A stretch of 7,181 nucleotides of DNA from Bacillota bacterium (GCA_009786275.1 WQTL01000402.1:1-7181); one strand, 5' to 3'. Positions 1-6,115 are shown, numbered from the stretch's first letter. Made by a program: numbers and translations. The notes: generated from the letters alone by a model not told the origin.

Positions 1-86
1 TGGACGACGCCGTGAAGCTTTGGAACGGCGGGAAAGAGCTGGCGGGGTCGGCGGCGAAGCTGGCAAGGGGGCAATCGATAAGGTGA
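1..86 (+). CDS. C-terminal end of an unidentified protein (5' truncated)
   Basis: In the frame starting at base 3 there are 27 sense codons and then TGA at 84-86. The peptide reads DDAVKLWNGGKELAGSAAKL and then ARGQSIR. Its composition is a plausible helical C-terminus rich in Ala, Lys and Leu. The second frame also stays open, to a TAG at 95-97, but gives a much more Arg- and Gly-loaded peptide. The third frame stops at codon 5. No family can be named from so short a tail. The next rightward gene is far off, and a terminator lies at 189-223, so this gene probably ends its transcription unit here. Confidence 0.4.
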   Translation, partial: DDAVKLWNGGKELAGSAAKLARGQSIR

Positions 87-93
87 GGCACAG

Positions 94-173
94 GTAGGGG
101 GCGGCGTCCCTCGACGCCCCAAGCAAAAAGCTTTATTTTCAAGGCCCAGGGACGTCCGGAGGCCGTCCCCTAC
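94..173. repeat. 80-bp imperfect inverted-repeat element (GTAGGGG family)
   Basis: The left end GTAGGGGGCGGC (94-105) and the right end GCCGTCCCCTAC (162-173) are inverted repeats matching at 11 of 12 positions. Inside are smaller dyads: GGCGTC-CCTC-GACGCC (103-118), AAAGCTTT (127-134) and GGGACG/CGTCCC (149-154 with 164-169). The layout is that of a small non-coding palindromic element of MITE or REP type. A related end, GCCGCCCCTAC, recurs at 244-254. I recall similar GTAGGGGCGG hairpins between genes in gut Clostridia, but no search was possible. Confidence 0.55.
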
Positions 174-188
174 TTGGTGCGTGACAAC

Positions 189-223
189 AACCGCCCTTCC
201 AGCAAATGTGGAAGGGCGGTTTA
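189..223. terminator. Likely bidirectional hairpin terminator
   Basis: ACCGCCCTTCC (190-200) and GGAAGGGCGGT (210-220) form a perfect 11-bp stem with a 9-base loop. The rightward side is followed by TTTATCATT and the leftward side by TGTTGTCAC, both only modest T-rich tails. It sits between the end of a rightward gene (86) and the end of a leftward gene (269), the expected place for a terminator serving both. Confidence 0.6.
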
Positions 224-230
224 TCATTGC

Positions 231-254
231 GGGCGGCAAAAATGCCGCCCCTAC
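231..254. repeat. Short GGGCGGC hairpin with GTAGGGGCGGC end
   Basis: GGGCGGCA (231-238) and TGCCGCCC (243-250) form a perfect 8-bp stem around AAAA. The right arm runs on into CTAC, so the minus strand reads GTAGGGGCGGC, matching the ends of the element at 94-173. There is no T-run after it in either direction, so it is better called a repeat than a terminator. Confidence 0.5.
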
Positions 255-268
255 AGGTTGTGGTCGCC

Positions 269-631
269 TCAGCCTTCGATCAGCCCTTTAATCGCCGCGA
301 AGCTCTGCTCGCTGATGACATGCTCTATCCGGCAGGCGTCGTTGACGGCGGTCTCCCTGTCCACGCCCAAAGAGATCAGCCAGTCCGAAAGGAGGACGTG
401 ACGCTCGTACATCGTCTCGGCGATGATTTGCCCGCTTTCCGTCAGGGTGATGTAGCCGTCGTCGTCCGTGGCGATGTGCCCCGCCGCGCGCAGGTTCTTC
501 ATGGCCACGCTCACGCTGGGCTTGGTGTATTCCAGCTCGTTGGCGATATCGACGGAGCGCACGGGGCTCCCCTTGCGGCTCAGGATACAGATGGTCTCCA
601 GATAGTTCTCCGCGGACTCCTGGGTTTTCAA
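269..631 (-). CDS. DtxR-family iron-dependent transcriptional repressor, short form
   Basis: Predicted 120-residue metal-sensing repressor. Residues about 1-65 form a winged helix-turn-helix: VRSVDIANELEYTKPSVSVA is the DNA-reading part and DGYITLTESG the wing. Residues 66-120 form the metal-binding dimerisation domain. By alignment from memory with DtxR and MntR, the candidate ligands are E12, H78, C100, E103 and H104 (motif ACRIEHVISE). Cys at the 100 position resembles iron-type DtxR rather than the Glu of manganese-type MntR. There is no C-terminal SH3-like domain, as in other short clostridial members. The TTG start is chosen because GGGAGGTGA (644-636) lies 4 bases before it. The longer reading from ATG at 667 has no binding site and would begin inside the promoter -10 region. 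The gene is divergent from feoAB, whose promoter carries matching operator-like repeats, so it most likely controls ferrous iron uptake. Confidence 0.88.
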   Translation of the reverse strand: MKTQESAENYLETICILSRKGSPVRSVDIANELEYTKPSVSVAMKNLRAAGHIATDDDGYITLTESGQIIAETMYERHVLLSDWLISLGVDRETAVNDACRIEHVISEQSFAAIKGLIEG

Positions 632-655
632 TGCCTCACCTCCCGGATGAGATTT

Positions 656-684
656 ATTATAGCACACAAAGGCCGGTTGGTCAA
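656..684 (-). promoter_or_regulatory. Sigma-A promoter of the DtxR-family gene
   Basis: Reading leftward, TTGACC (684-679) and TATAAT (661-656) are separated by exactly 17 bases, a near-consensus vegetative promoter. It lies 25 bases before the TTG start codon. No GTTAG-N6-CTAAC site overlaps it, so the repressor gene may be expressed more steadily than feoAB. Confidence 0.8.
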
Positions 685-710
685 CGTGAAATATTTTTAC
701 AAAGAAGCCC

Positions 711-739
711 TTGACAAACGGGTTAGTTTGTGCTAACCT
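711..739 (+). promoter_or_regulatory. Sigma-A promoter of the feo operon
   Basis: A perfect TTGACA (711-716) is followed after 17 bases by TAACCT (734-739), a weak -10 that keeps the key T, A and final T. Transcription would start near 746. The -10 lies inside the first operator-like repeat, so repressor binding would directly block polymerase. A strong -35 with a weak -10 is common in tightly repressed promoters. Confidence 0.65.
722..737. promoter_or_regulatory. Operator-like repeat 1, GTTAG-N6-CTAAC
   Basis: The 16-bp dyad GTTAGTTTGTGCTAAC extends by one further pair at the outer G and C (721-738). It covers the space just before the -10 and most of the -10 itself. The known DtxR/IdeR box contains two overlapping TTAG-N6-CTAA units, and this site has exactly one such unit. 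Binding by the divergent repressor is inferred. Confidence 0.7.
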
Positions 740-746
740 TTAGGGG

Positions 747-762
747 GTTAGATAAAACTAAC
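747..762. promoter_or_regulatory. Operator-like repeat 2, GTTAG-N6-CTAAC
   Basis: GTTAGATAAAACTAAC repeats the outer five bases of repeat 1 exactly, with the same 6-base spacer length but a different spacer sequence. It lies 25 bases downstream centre to centre, near the expected transcription start and just before the feoA binding site. Conserved arms with a free spacer suggest selection for protein binding. Confidence 0.65.
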
Positions 763-781
763 TGCGAGGGAGGGCATGGGC

Positions 782-1012
782 ATGACGCTGCGGGATTTGA
801 AAGTGGGGAAAAGCGGGCAGGTGCTGGCTGTCGGCGGGGAAAAGGTGCTCCGGCGGCGGCTGCTGGACATGGGGATCACCCCGCGCACGTCCGTCACCGT
901 GAAGAAGGCCGCCCCCATGGGCGACCCCATCGAGCTGCTGCTGCGCGGCTACGTGCTCACGCTGCGCCTGGAGGACGCCGAAAAAATCACGGTGGAGGAG
1001 GCGGCGGTATGA
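782..1012 (+). CDS. feoA: FeoA, small SH3-like ferrous iron transport protein
   Basis: A 76-residue protein, the usual FeoA length, made of one SH3-like beta domain that works with FeoB at the inner face of the membrane. Typical family blocks are visible: MTLRDLKVGKSGQV at the start, LRRRLLDMGITPRTSVTV (residues 23-40) and APMGDPIELLLRGYVLTLR (44-62). Two in-frame ATGs exist at 776 and 782. GGAGG at 769-773 is 8 bases from the second but only 2 from the first, so 782 is preferred; the longer form would add Met-Gly. The stop overlaps the feoB start in ATGA, which indicates coupled translation. The gene is the first of the operon, under the twin operator-like repeats. Confidence 0.9.
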   Translation: MTLRDLKVGKSGQVLAVGGEKVLRRRLLDMGITPRTSVTVKKAAPMGDPIELLLRGYVLTLRLEDAEKITVEEAAV

Positions 1013-3021
1013 CTTTCGCGCTGGCAGGCAACCAGAACTGCGGCAAAACCACGCTGTTCAACCAGCTGACCGGCTCGAACCAGCACGTGGGGAACTTCCC
1101 CGGCGTGACGGTGGACCGGAAGACCGGGGGCATCCTCGGCAATAAGGACGACACCGTCGCCGACCTGCCGGGCATCTATTCCCTGTCCCCCTACACCAGC
1201 GAGGAGATGATCACCCGGGATTTTTTGCTGGGGCAAAAGCCGGACGGCATCATCAACATCGTGGACGCGACGAATATCGAGCGCAATTTATACTTGACCC
1301 TGCAATTGATCGAGCTGCAGATCCCCATGGTCCTCGCTTTGAACATGATGGACGAGGTGCGGACCAACAACGGCAGCATCGACGCGGAAAGCCTGAGCGA
1401 GCTGCTGGGCATCCCGGTGGTTCCGATTTCGGCGGCGAAGAACCAGGGGGTCTCCGAGCTCATAGAACAGGCCGTCCATACGGCGCGAAACGGGGAAAAG
1501 CCCGCGCGGGTGGATTTCTGCCCCCCGGGCCCGGCGCACCGCACGATACACGCCATCGCCCACCTGATAGAGGACCACGCGCAGCGCGCCGGAGTGCCCG
1601 TGCGCTTCGCGGCCATCAAGCTCATCGAGGGCGAGGCGCCCATGCTGGCGCGCCTGGGGCTGACGGAAAACGAGACGGACATGATCGAGCACGCCGTCCG
1701 GGAGATGGAGGCCGAGCTGGACACCGACCGCGAGGCCGCCCTGGCGGACATGCGCTACCGGTTCATCGAGGAGGTCTGCGGCAAATGCGTGGTGAAGCCG
1801 AAGGAGAGCCGCGAATACCGGCGCAGCGTGCGCCTGGATTCCATTCTGACGCATAAAATCTGGGCCTTCCCGACCTTCCTGGCGATCATGTTCGCGGTGT
1901 TCGGGCTGACCTTCGGGGTCATAGGGAACAACTTGAGCGACCTGCTGACGCTGGGCATCGAGCGCTTGAGCGGCCTGGCCGACAGGAGCCTGACCGCCTA
2001 CGGGATCAACCCCGTGGTGCACTCGCTGATCATCGACGGCATTTTCTCGGGCGTGGGCGCGGTGCTGAGCTTCGTGCCGGTCATCGTCACGCTGTTCTTC
2101 TTCCTGTCCATCTTGGAGGACAGCGGCTACATGGCCCGGGTGGCCTACGTGATGGACAAGCCCCTGCGCAGGATCGGGCTTTCCGGGCGCAGCTTCGTGC
2201 CCTTGCTGATGGGCTTCGGCTGCACGGTGCCCGCGGTGATGGCCACGCGCACGCTTTCCAGCGAGCGGGACCGCAAGATGACCATCCTGCTCACGCCCTT
2301 TATGAGCTGCATCGCGAAAACGCCCATCTACGCCCTGTTCACCGCCGCGTTTTTCCCGAAGTACCGGGCCTTCGTGATGATGGGCCTGTACGTCATCGGC
2401 ATCGCGCTGGGGGTGCTTTCCGGCCTCGCGATGAAGAAAACGGCCTTCCGGGGCGCCTGCGTCCCCTTTGTGATGGAGCTGCCGAACTACCGCTTCCCCT
2501 CCGCGAAGACCGTGGCGCGCCTGTGCTGGGACAAGGCGAAGGACTTCATCCAGCGGGCCTTCACGGTGATCTTCCTGGCGGCGGTCGTCATCTGGTTTTT
2601 GCAGTCGTTCGACTTCCGCATCAACCCCGTGGAGGACAGCGCGCGGAGCATGCTGGCGGCCATCGGGCGGGGCCTGGGCAAGCTATTCGTCCCCCTGGGC
2701 TTTTCGGATTGGCGGATCTCCACGGCGCTCATCACCGGCTTCACCGCGAAGGAGACGGTCATCAGCACCCTGGCGGTGCTCACCGGCGGGGACGGCGCGG
2801 CGCTGGGCGATACGCTGCACGGCCTGTTCACGCCCCTGGCGGCGTTCAGCTTCCTTGTTTTCACGCTGCTGTATACGCCCTGCGCCGCGGCCGTCGCCAC
2901 GGTCAGGCGCGAATGGGGCGGCATCAAAGGCACGCTTGTGGTCGTGCTGTTCCAGACGGGGCTCGCCTGGGCCTGCGCCTTCGGGGTGTACCAGGTGGGA
3001 AGGCTGGTGGGGCTGGCGTGA
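1009..3021 (+). CDS. feoB: FeoB, GTP-dependent ferrous iron transporter
   Basis: A 670-residue membrane protein that imports Fe(II), with a cytosolic N-terminal GTPase domain. The G motifs are all present: G1 GNQNCGKT (7-14), the G2 region with T34, G3 DLPG (52-55), G4 NMMD (112-115) and G5 SAA (141-143). G1 has Gln at position 9, where Pro is common. A helical regulatory domain follows to about residue 280, and then hydrophobic helices begin near W285. Conserved transporter blocks include SGYMARVAYVMD (from 372), the Cys-containing GFGCTVPA (402-409) and FMSCIAKTP (431-439), GFTAKE (577-582) and YTPC (622-625). The ATG at 1009 is chosen because it overlaps the feoA stop and begins directly at the GTPase strand. 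The same frame is open back to 730, but that would bury all of feoA. The length is normal and no break is seen. Confidence 0.96.
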   Translation: MTFALAGNQNCGKTTLFNQLTGSNQHVGNFPGVTVDRKTGGILGNKDDTVADLPGIYSLSPYTSEEMITRDFLLGQKPDGIINIVDATNIERNLYLTLQLIELQIPMVLALNMMDEVRTNNGSIDAESLSELLGIPVVPISAAKNQGVSELIEQAVHTARNGEKPARVDFCPPGPAHRTIHAIAHLIEDHAQRAGVPVRFAAIKLIEGEAPMLARLGLTENETDMIEHAVREMEAELDTDREAALADMRYRFIEEVCGKCVVKPKESREYRRSVRLDSILTHKIWAFPTFLAIMFAVFGLTFGVIGNNLSDLLTLGIERLSGLADRSLTAYGINPVVHSLIIDGIFSGVGAVLSFVPVIVTLFFFLSILEDSGYMARVAYVMDKPLRRIGLSGRSFVPLLMGFGCTVPAVMATRTLSSERDRKMTILLTPFMSCIAKTPIYALFTAAFFPKYRAFVMMGLYVIGIALGVLSGLAMKKTAFRGACVPFVMELPNYRFPSAKTVARLCWDKAKDFIQRAFTVIFLAAVVIWFLQSFDFRINPVEDSARSMLAAIGRGLGKLFVPLGFSDWRISTALITGFTAKETVISTLAVLTGGDGAALGDTLHGLFTPLAAFSFLVFTLLYTPCAAAVATVRREWGGIKGTLVVVLFQTGLAWACAFGVYQVGRLVGLA

Positions 3022-3155
3022 GCGCGATGGATTTTATCATTCTCGGCGCGATTGCGCTTATCGTTGCTTGCATCGTCGCGGGGATGGTCCGCAGGAAGAG
3101 GCGCTGCAAGGGCGGCTGCGCCGGGTGCCCCTACAGCGGGCAATGCGGGAAATAA
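3018..3155 (+). CDS. FeoB-associated Cys-rich membrane protein
   Basis: A 45-residue protein with a single membrane helix (about residues 5-24, FIILGAIALIVACIVAGM), a basic stretch RRKRR (25-29) that should stay in the cytosol, and a Cys-rich tail with C30, C34, C37 and C43 (CKGGCAGCPYSGQCGK). This is the layout of the FeoB-associated Cys-rich family, small proteins found right after feoB in Firmicutes and thought, without firm proof, to assist iron transport or metal sensing, perhaps filling the FeoC role. The GTG start overlaps the feoB stop in GTGA and has a GGTGG site 7 bases upstream. An ATG at 3027 gives a 42-residue form closer to the usual family start, and either may be used. A metal-binding role for the four Cys is inferred. 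Confidence 0.82.
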   Translation: MSAMDFIILGAIALIVACIVAGMVRRKRRCKGGCAGCPYSGQCGK

Positions 3156-3160
3156 AGAGA

Positions 3161-3192
3161 ACGGGGCAGTTCGAGGTGAACTGCCCTGTTTT
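3161..3192 (+). terminator. Rho-independent terminator of the feo operon
   Basis: GGGCAGTTC (3164-3172) and GAACTGCCC (3178-3186) form a perfect 9-bp stem with loop GAGGT. G-U and C-G pairs extend it outward, and it ends in TTTT (3189-3192). It begins 6 bases after the last feo operon stop codon. Read leftward, the same hairpin is followed by GTTCTCTTTATTT, so it may also end transcription of the convergent gene whose stop is at 3211. Confidence 0.85.
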
Positions 3193-3210
3193 GATGGATT
3201 GCGAATGACC

Positions 3211-4539
3211 CTACATAAACCACAGCGCCACCCGGCGGAACACCGCCAGGAGCCCGCCGAAATCGAAGAAATACCAGGGCACGGCACTGCCCGCCGGCAT
3301 GCCGTCGTATTCCAGCAGGAAGGGCTGGGTGTACAGCACGCCGCCGTTCCCAAAGAGTTCGGCGCGCACATAAGCGCCCAGGCCTTCGCAGGCGCTTAGT
3401 TCGATGGAGGGGCCTTTGGCGACCACCTTGCCGTCGGAGACCCAGTGCACGGCCAGGGCGTTATCGGTTTCGAGGGTGATCTTGCCCGCCTCCACGGTGA
3501 TCTTCGTGACCATGGGCTCATCGGCTTCCCGGTCGGCTTTCCATTCGCTGCCCAGCGTGAGGCCGGTCTCTTCTGCCCACTGCGCCAGTTCGCCGGGGTT
3601 TTTGATGTCATGGCTGGCCGCGAAGAACGCGCCGGTTTTCAGGCTGGCCTTCAGGTTTTCCACGGTGTTCGCCGGCATGAGCGCCCAAATGAAGCCGGTG
3701 TCAATGCCGCCCAGGCCGTGGGTGTCGCTGGTGGCCAGGCCGTAGACGCTGCGGCCCGAGGGGGCGAGGTTCGTCAGGAGCTTGTCCCACAGCTTGCGGT
3801 CGTTGCGGGTCTCGCCGTCCGACTTGGAGTTGACGTCGATCCCCAGCAGGGCCGGGTATTTCTCCAGCAGCCGCTGGATTTTCGTAACATAATACTTGCC
3901 CATCAGGCCCTCGTAGGCGTCCGCGGTCGATTTCTCGTCCTGGGCCGTGTAGCGCCCCACGTGGTTGAGCACGCACAGGCCGCCCCGCTTGTCCACCTCG
4001 CGCACGGGGGTCTCGTAGTCGCTGGTACCGCCCAGGAAGCCGTGGCCCCAGTCCGCGAACCAGCTGTTCACGTGGGCGTTGTTGAGGGAGGTCGGGTTCT
4101 GCTCGTTGCCGAAGGGCACGCGCAGCATGCCGCGTCCGTCCCGGCCCGCGCCCGCGGAGATCGCCTGCCAGCGCGCCTGCGTCAGGGGCGCGGCCGCGCG
4201 GTCGCCGTCCTTGGTCAGGTTGAGCACGGTCTGGATCAGCTTGGCGTTGTTGAGCTCGGTCCAGCTTCGGTCCACCGTGCCGTGGTCCGTGATGGCCAGG
4301 AAGTCGTAGCCCAGCTCGTAGTGGCGCTCCACCATGTCCGCCAGGCTGTTGTTGCCGTCGGAAAGCGTTGTGTGCGTGTGCAGGTTGCCGCGCCAAGGCT
4401 TATCGGTTCCCCAGTCCACCCCGGCGTAGGGATTTTTGACGGTGAAGCCTGTCCCGGCGGCGGAAGCGCCGAGGCCGATACCGGCCAAGAGCAGGCAGGC
4501 CGCCAGGAAAGCGGCAAGGGTCCGGCGAAGTCGTTGCAT
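3211..4539 (-). CDS. Exported PHP-domain metal-dependent phosphoesterase
   Basis: A 442-residue protein. It begins with a signal peptide: basic QRLRR, a hydrophobic core to about residue 24, and a signal peptidase site after A25-S26-A27. The mature part is a PHP (polymerase and histidinol phosphatase) metallohydrolase fold. Motif NLHTHTTLSDG (52-62) gives H54 and H56; AITDHG (82-87) gives D85 and H86; E146, H156 and H193 (NHVG) and SDTHG (271-275) are further likely ligands. PHP enzymes bind two or three metal ions and cleave phosphoesters, but the substrate cannot be read here. Residues about 345-418 look like a beta-rich add-on (KITVEAGKITLETDNALAVH), and the extreme C-terminus is aromatic and hydrophobic (WYFFDFGGLLAVFRRVALWF), perhaps a membrane-touching helix. 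The ATG is supported by GGAG 8 bases upstream. It starts 42 bases after the end of the metallo-beta-lactamase gene, so the two are probably cotranscribed. LAAC at residues 12-15 resembles a lipobox, but the hydrophobic core continues past it. Confidence 0.85.
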   Translation of the reverse strand: MQRLRRTLAAFLAACLLLAGIGLGASAAGTGFTVKNPYAGVDWGTDKPWRGNLHTHTTLSDGNNSLADMVERHYELGYDFLAITDHGTVDRSWTELNNAKLIQTVLNLTKDGDRAAAPLTQARWQAISAGAGRDGRGMLRVPFGNEQNPTSLNNAHVNSWFADWGHGFLGGTSDYETPVREVDKRGGLCVLNHVGRYTAQDEKSTADAYEGLMGKYYVTKIQRLLEKYPALLGIDVNSKSDGETRNDRKLWDKLLTNLAPSGRSVYGLATSDTHGLGGIDTGFIWALMPANTVENLKASLKTGAFFAASHDIKNPGELAQWAEETGLTLGSEWKADREADEPMVTKITVEAGKITLETDNALAVHWVSDGKVVAKGPSIELSACEGLGAYVRAELFGNGGVLYTQPFLLEYDGMPAGSAVPWYFFDFGGLLAVFRRVALWFM

Positions 4540-4581
4540 GGTGTTTGCTCCTTTACCTTCTATTTTTGTTGTGTTGTATGA

Positions 4582-5625
4582 TTACCACGGCGAGGGCTTC
4601 GGGGTATCCCCGATGGCATAGAGGGCCACGTCGCCGCCGAACACGGCCACGACGCCGCCGAAATCCCCGGTGCAGACCATCGTGCTGTTGGCGAACAGGG
4701 CGAGGATTGTTTTGGTCTCCGCCGGGACGCTGCCGAAGTTGTTGGTGAACACGGCGTAGCGCGGCCGCAGCGCCGCAGCGAGGTCGATCGACGTGGAGCC
4801 GCCGTAGCCGTGGTGCCCCGCCTTGAGCAGGTCCACCCTGCCGATTTGGCCGCAGAGGAGGAACTCGTCACCGTTGTCCCCCCAGTTGATGTCCCCGGCC
4901 AGGAAGGCGCGCCTGCCCCCCGCCTCGGCCAGGACTCCCAGGGAATTGCCGTTTTCGCCGGCGGTTTTCGGGCGCGGGTCGCCGGCGAAGCTATTGAGGA
5001 TGGTGAGCGTGAACGCGCCCAGCGCGAAGGGCTCGGTGGGCATATCCTGCACGACGGGGACATTCTTCTTCGCGCAGGCGTCCAGCATCTGTTGGTAGAC
5101 CTCCTCGTTGTCCCAGCCGAGCTCCGTTTCGTTCATGCCCTCGTCGCTGTAGCGCTGGAGGAAGGCCTTCTTCACGGTGATGTCCGGGTCGGCCAGGAGG
5201 GTATCGAAGCCGCCGATGTGGTCGGAGTGGGCGTGGGTGCCCAGGATGAAGTCCAGCACGGCCTTGCCGTCCGGCCCGGCCGCCGCGCGTTTGACGTAGT
5301 CGCGGACGTAGTCCTCAAAGCCGGTGAGGTTCAAATCGGGGGCGTTCTTGGGGTTGTCGCTGTCCTCGGCGCAGTCCACCAGGGCGAACCGGCCGTCGCT
5401 TTCCAGCAGGATGGCGTCGCTGCCGCCGGTGGCCAGAAAGTGAATCTTCGCGCCAGAGAGCGTACTCACGTAGGCCGGCAGGCCCGCGCGGAGCATGAGC
5501 TCCTCTTTGTCTATCGCCTGCGTGACGCAGCGCCGGACACCGCCGGAGGTGAACATCACCGCAAGGCCCAGCAGAAAATACGCCACGGCGTTCCAGCAGA
5601 CCTTCAGCCAGGTGAGAACGAGCAT
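4582..5625 (-). CDS. Membrane-anchored metallo-beta-lactamase-fold hydrolase, ComEC-like
   Basis: A 347-residue protein with one N-terminal hydrophobic segment (about 9-29, including AVAYFLLGLAVMF) and then a metallo-beta-lactamase fold. Metal motifs are THAHSDHIGG (130-139), AGDIN (243-247) and KAGHHG (268-273). NGNSLGVL (225-232) just before AGD and the KAGHHG form resemble the detached hydrolase domain of ComEC/Rec2, a group linked to nucleic acid or phosphodiester cleavage. There are no ComEC channel helices, so a competence role is not implied. The start at 5625 is chosen because GGAGG (5638-5634) lies 8 bases before it. The ATG at 5649 would add 8 residues, has no binding site and lies close to the promoter. 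Charges flank the helix on both sides (K8, R31, R32), so which side of the membrane the enzyme faces is unclear. It heads a likely two-gene operon with the PHP phosphoesterase. Confidence 0.85.
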   Translation of the reverse strand: MLVLTWLKVCWNAVAYFLLGLAVMFTSGGVRRCVTQAIDKEELMLRAGLPAYVSTLSGAKIHFLATGGSDAILLESDGRFALVDCAEDSDNPKNAPDLNLTGFEDYVRDYVKRAAAGPDGKAVLDFILGTHAHSDHIGGFDTLLADPDITVKKAFLQRYSDEGMNETELGWDNEEVYQQMLDACAKKNVPVVQDMPTEPFALGAFTLTILNSFAGDPRPKTAGENGNSLGVLAEAGGRRAFLAGDINWGDNGDEFLLCGQIGRVDLLKAGHHGYGGSTSIDLAAALRPRYAVFTNNFGSVPAETKTILALFANSTMVCTGDFGGVVAVFGGDVALYAIGDTPKPSPW

Positions 5626-5660
5626 AGCGGAGACCTCCAAACTTTTCATTTATCTTTTGT

Positions 5661-5689
5661 AATATAGCACATTTTCGAAGGTGATGCAA
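5661..5689 (-). promoter_or_regulatory. Sigma-A-like promoter of the MBL-PHP operon
   Basis: Reading leftward, TTGCAT (5689-5684) and TATATT (5666-5661) are spaced by exactly 17 bases, matching 4 of 6 and 5 of 6 consensus positions. It lies 35 bases before the chosen ATG at 5625 and just after the stop of the upstream gene on the same strand. The hydrolase pair can therefore be transcribed on its own. Confidence 0.65.
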
Positions 5690-5716
5690 GCTATTTTCAG
5701 GAGGTTCCTTGCGAAA

Positions 5717-6115
5717 TTATTCTTTCTCCCCGCGCACCAGGCCTATCACCGCCTGCAGCTTGGCCAGCAGGGTTTGCTCCAGCTCGTTGACGCTGTTCAG
5801 GGTATCCCTGACGCTCGCGTTGACCGCGAGCAGCTTGTCGACGTCGTTCGTGTTCGCGATGGCGGCCTGGATTTTTTCGCCCTCCGCGTTCATGATGTGG
5901 GCCAGGGCGGCCTCCCCCAGGGCGATGCTCCCCATGATCCGCGCCGCCGCCTCGCAGACGTCCTTACAGGGCTCCGGGGGAGGCTGAGGCGGAGGAGGCG
6001 GGCTCGGCGGGCAGGGCGGCGGCTCCGGGGGGCACACCACGTCGCAGAGGGCGCGGTTGTTTTGCGAGCACTCATAGGCCAGCGCGAGCAGCAGCATCTT
6101 CAGCTCGTCTCTCAT
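5717..6115 (-). CDS. Cys/Pro-rich protein with the SIALxEAA/NAEGEKIQ helical domain
   Basis: I do not recognise a named family. The 132 residues fall into three parts. Residues 1-27 are helical with C16 and C24 (MRDELKMLLLALAYECSQNN). Residues 28-54 form a Pro-rich spacer with C28, C35, C50 and C54, largely runs of Pro with Ser, Gln and Glu. Residues 56-128 are an amphipathic helical domain with SIALGEAALAHIMNAEGEKI at 63-82 and a second block VNASV (98-102) ... AKLQAV. That domain recurs in the two rightward genes next door. No signal peptide or clear membrane helix is seen. Six Cys before the helical domain could crosslink the protein or bind metal, and the spacer suggests a stiff arm joining two modules, as in structural surface proteins. 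The start has only a poor binding site (GAGG 2 bases upstream, AGAAAG further off). Confidence 0.75.
   Translation of the reverse strand: MRDELKMLLLALAYECSQNNRALCDVVCPPEPPPCPPSPPPPPQPPPEPCKDVCEAAARIMGSIALGEAALAHIMNAEGEKIQAAIANTNDVDKLLAVNASVRDTLNSVNELEQTLLAKLQAVIGLVRGEKE

Noticed and set aside
632..667. Longer DtxR protein from ATG at 667
   Set aside because: That ATG lies just after the promoter -35 spacer and the frame would begin within the -10 region. The GGGAGGTGA site fits only the TTG at 631.
730..1008. N-terminal extension of FeoB by 93 residues
   Set aside because: It would cover all of feoA and the operator region in another frame. FeoB homology begins at the ATG at 1009, which overlaps the feoA stop.
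4494..4539. Lipoprotein signal in the PHP protein (LAAC at residues 12-15)
   Set aside because: The hydrophobic core continues for about nine residues after the Cys and ends in ASA-A, which fits signal peptidase I cleavage better.
3445..4581. Open frame of 378 codons on the plus strand
   Set aside because: It is the mirror of the PHP gene. Its His-, Val- and Gly-rich composition is a codon-bias artefact, whereas the minus strand carries all PHP motifs and a signal peptide.
4810..5667. Open frame of 285 codons on the plus strand
   Set aside because: It is opposite the MBL-fold gene, whose HxHxDH and KAGHHG motifs are unambiguous.
5709..5987. Plus-strand frame with a good AGGAGG (5699-5704) before TTG
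   Set aside because: The binding site looks real, but the peptide is the mirror of the Cys/Pro-rich gene and is low in complexity. The AGGAGG is probably chance between two leftward genes.
5951..6032. Collagen-like repeat in the Pro-rich region
   Set aside because: The segment is Pro-rich but has no Gly-X-Y periodicity, so it is not collagen-like.
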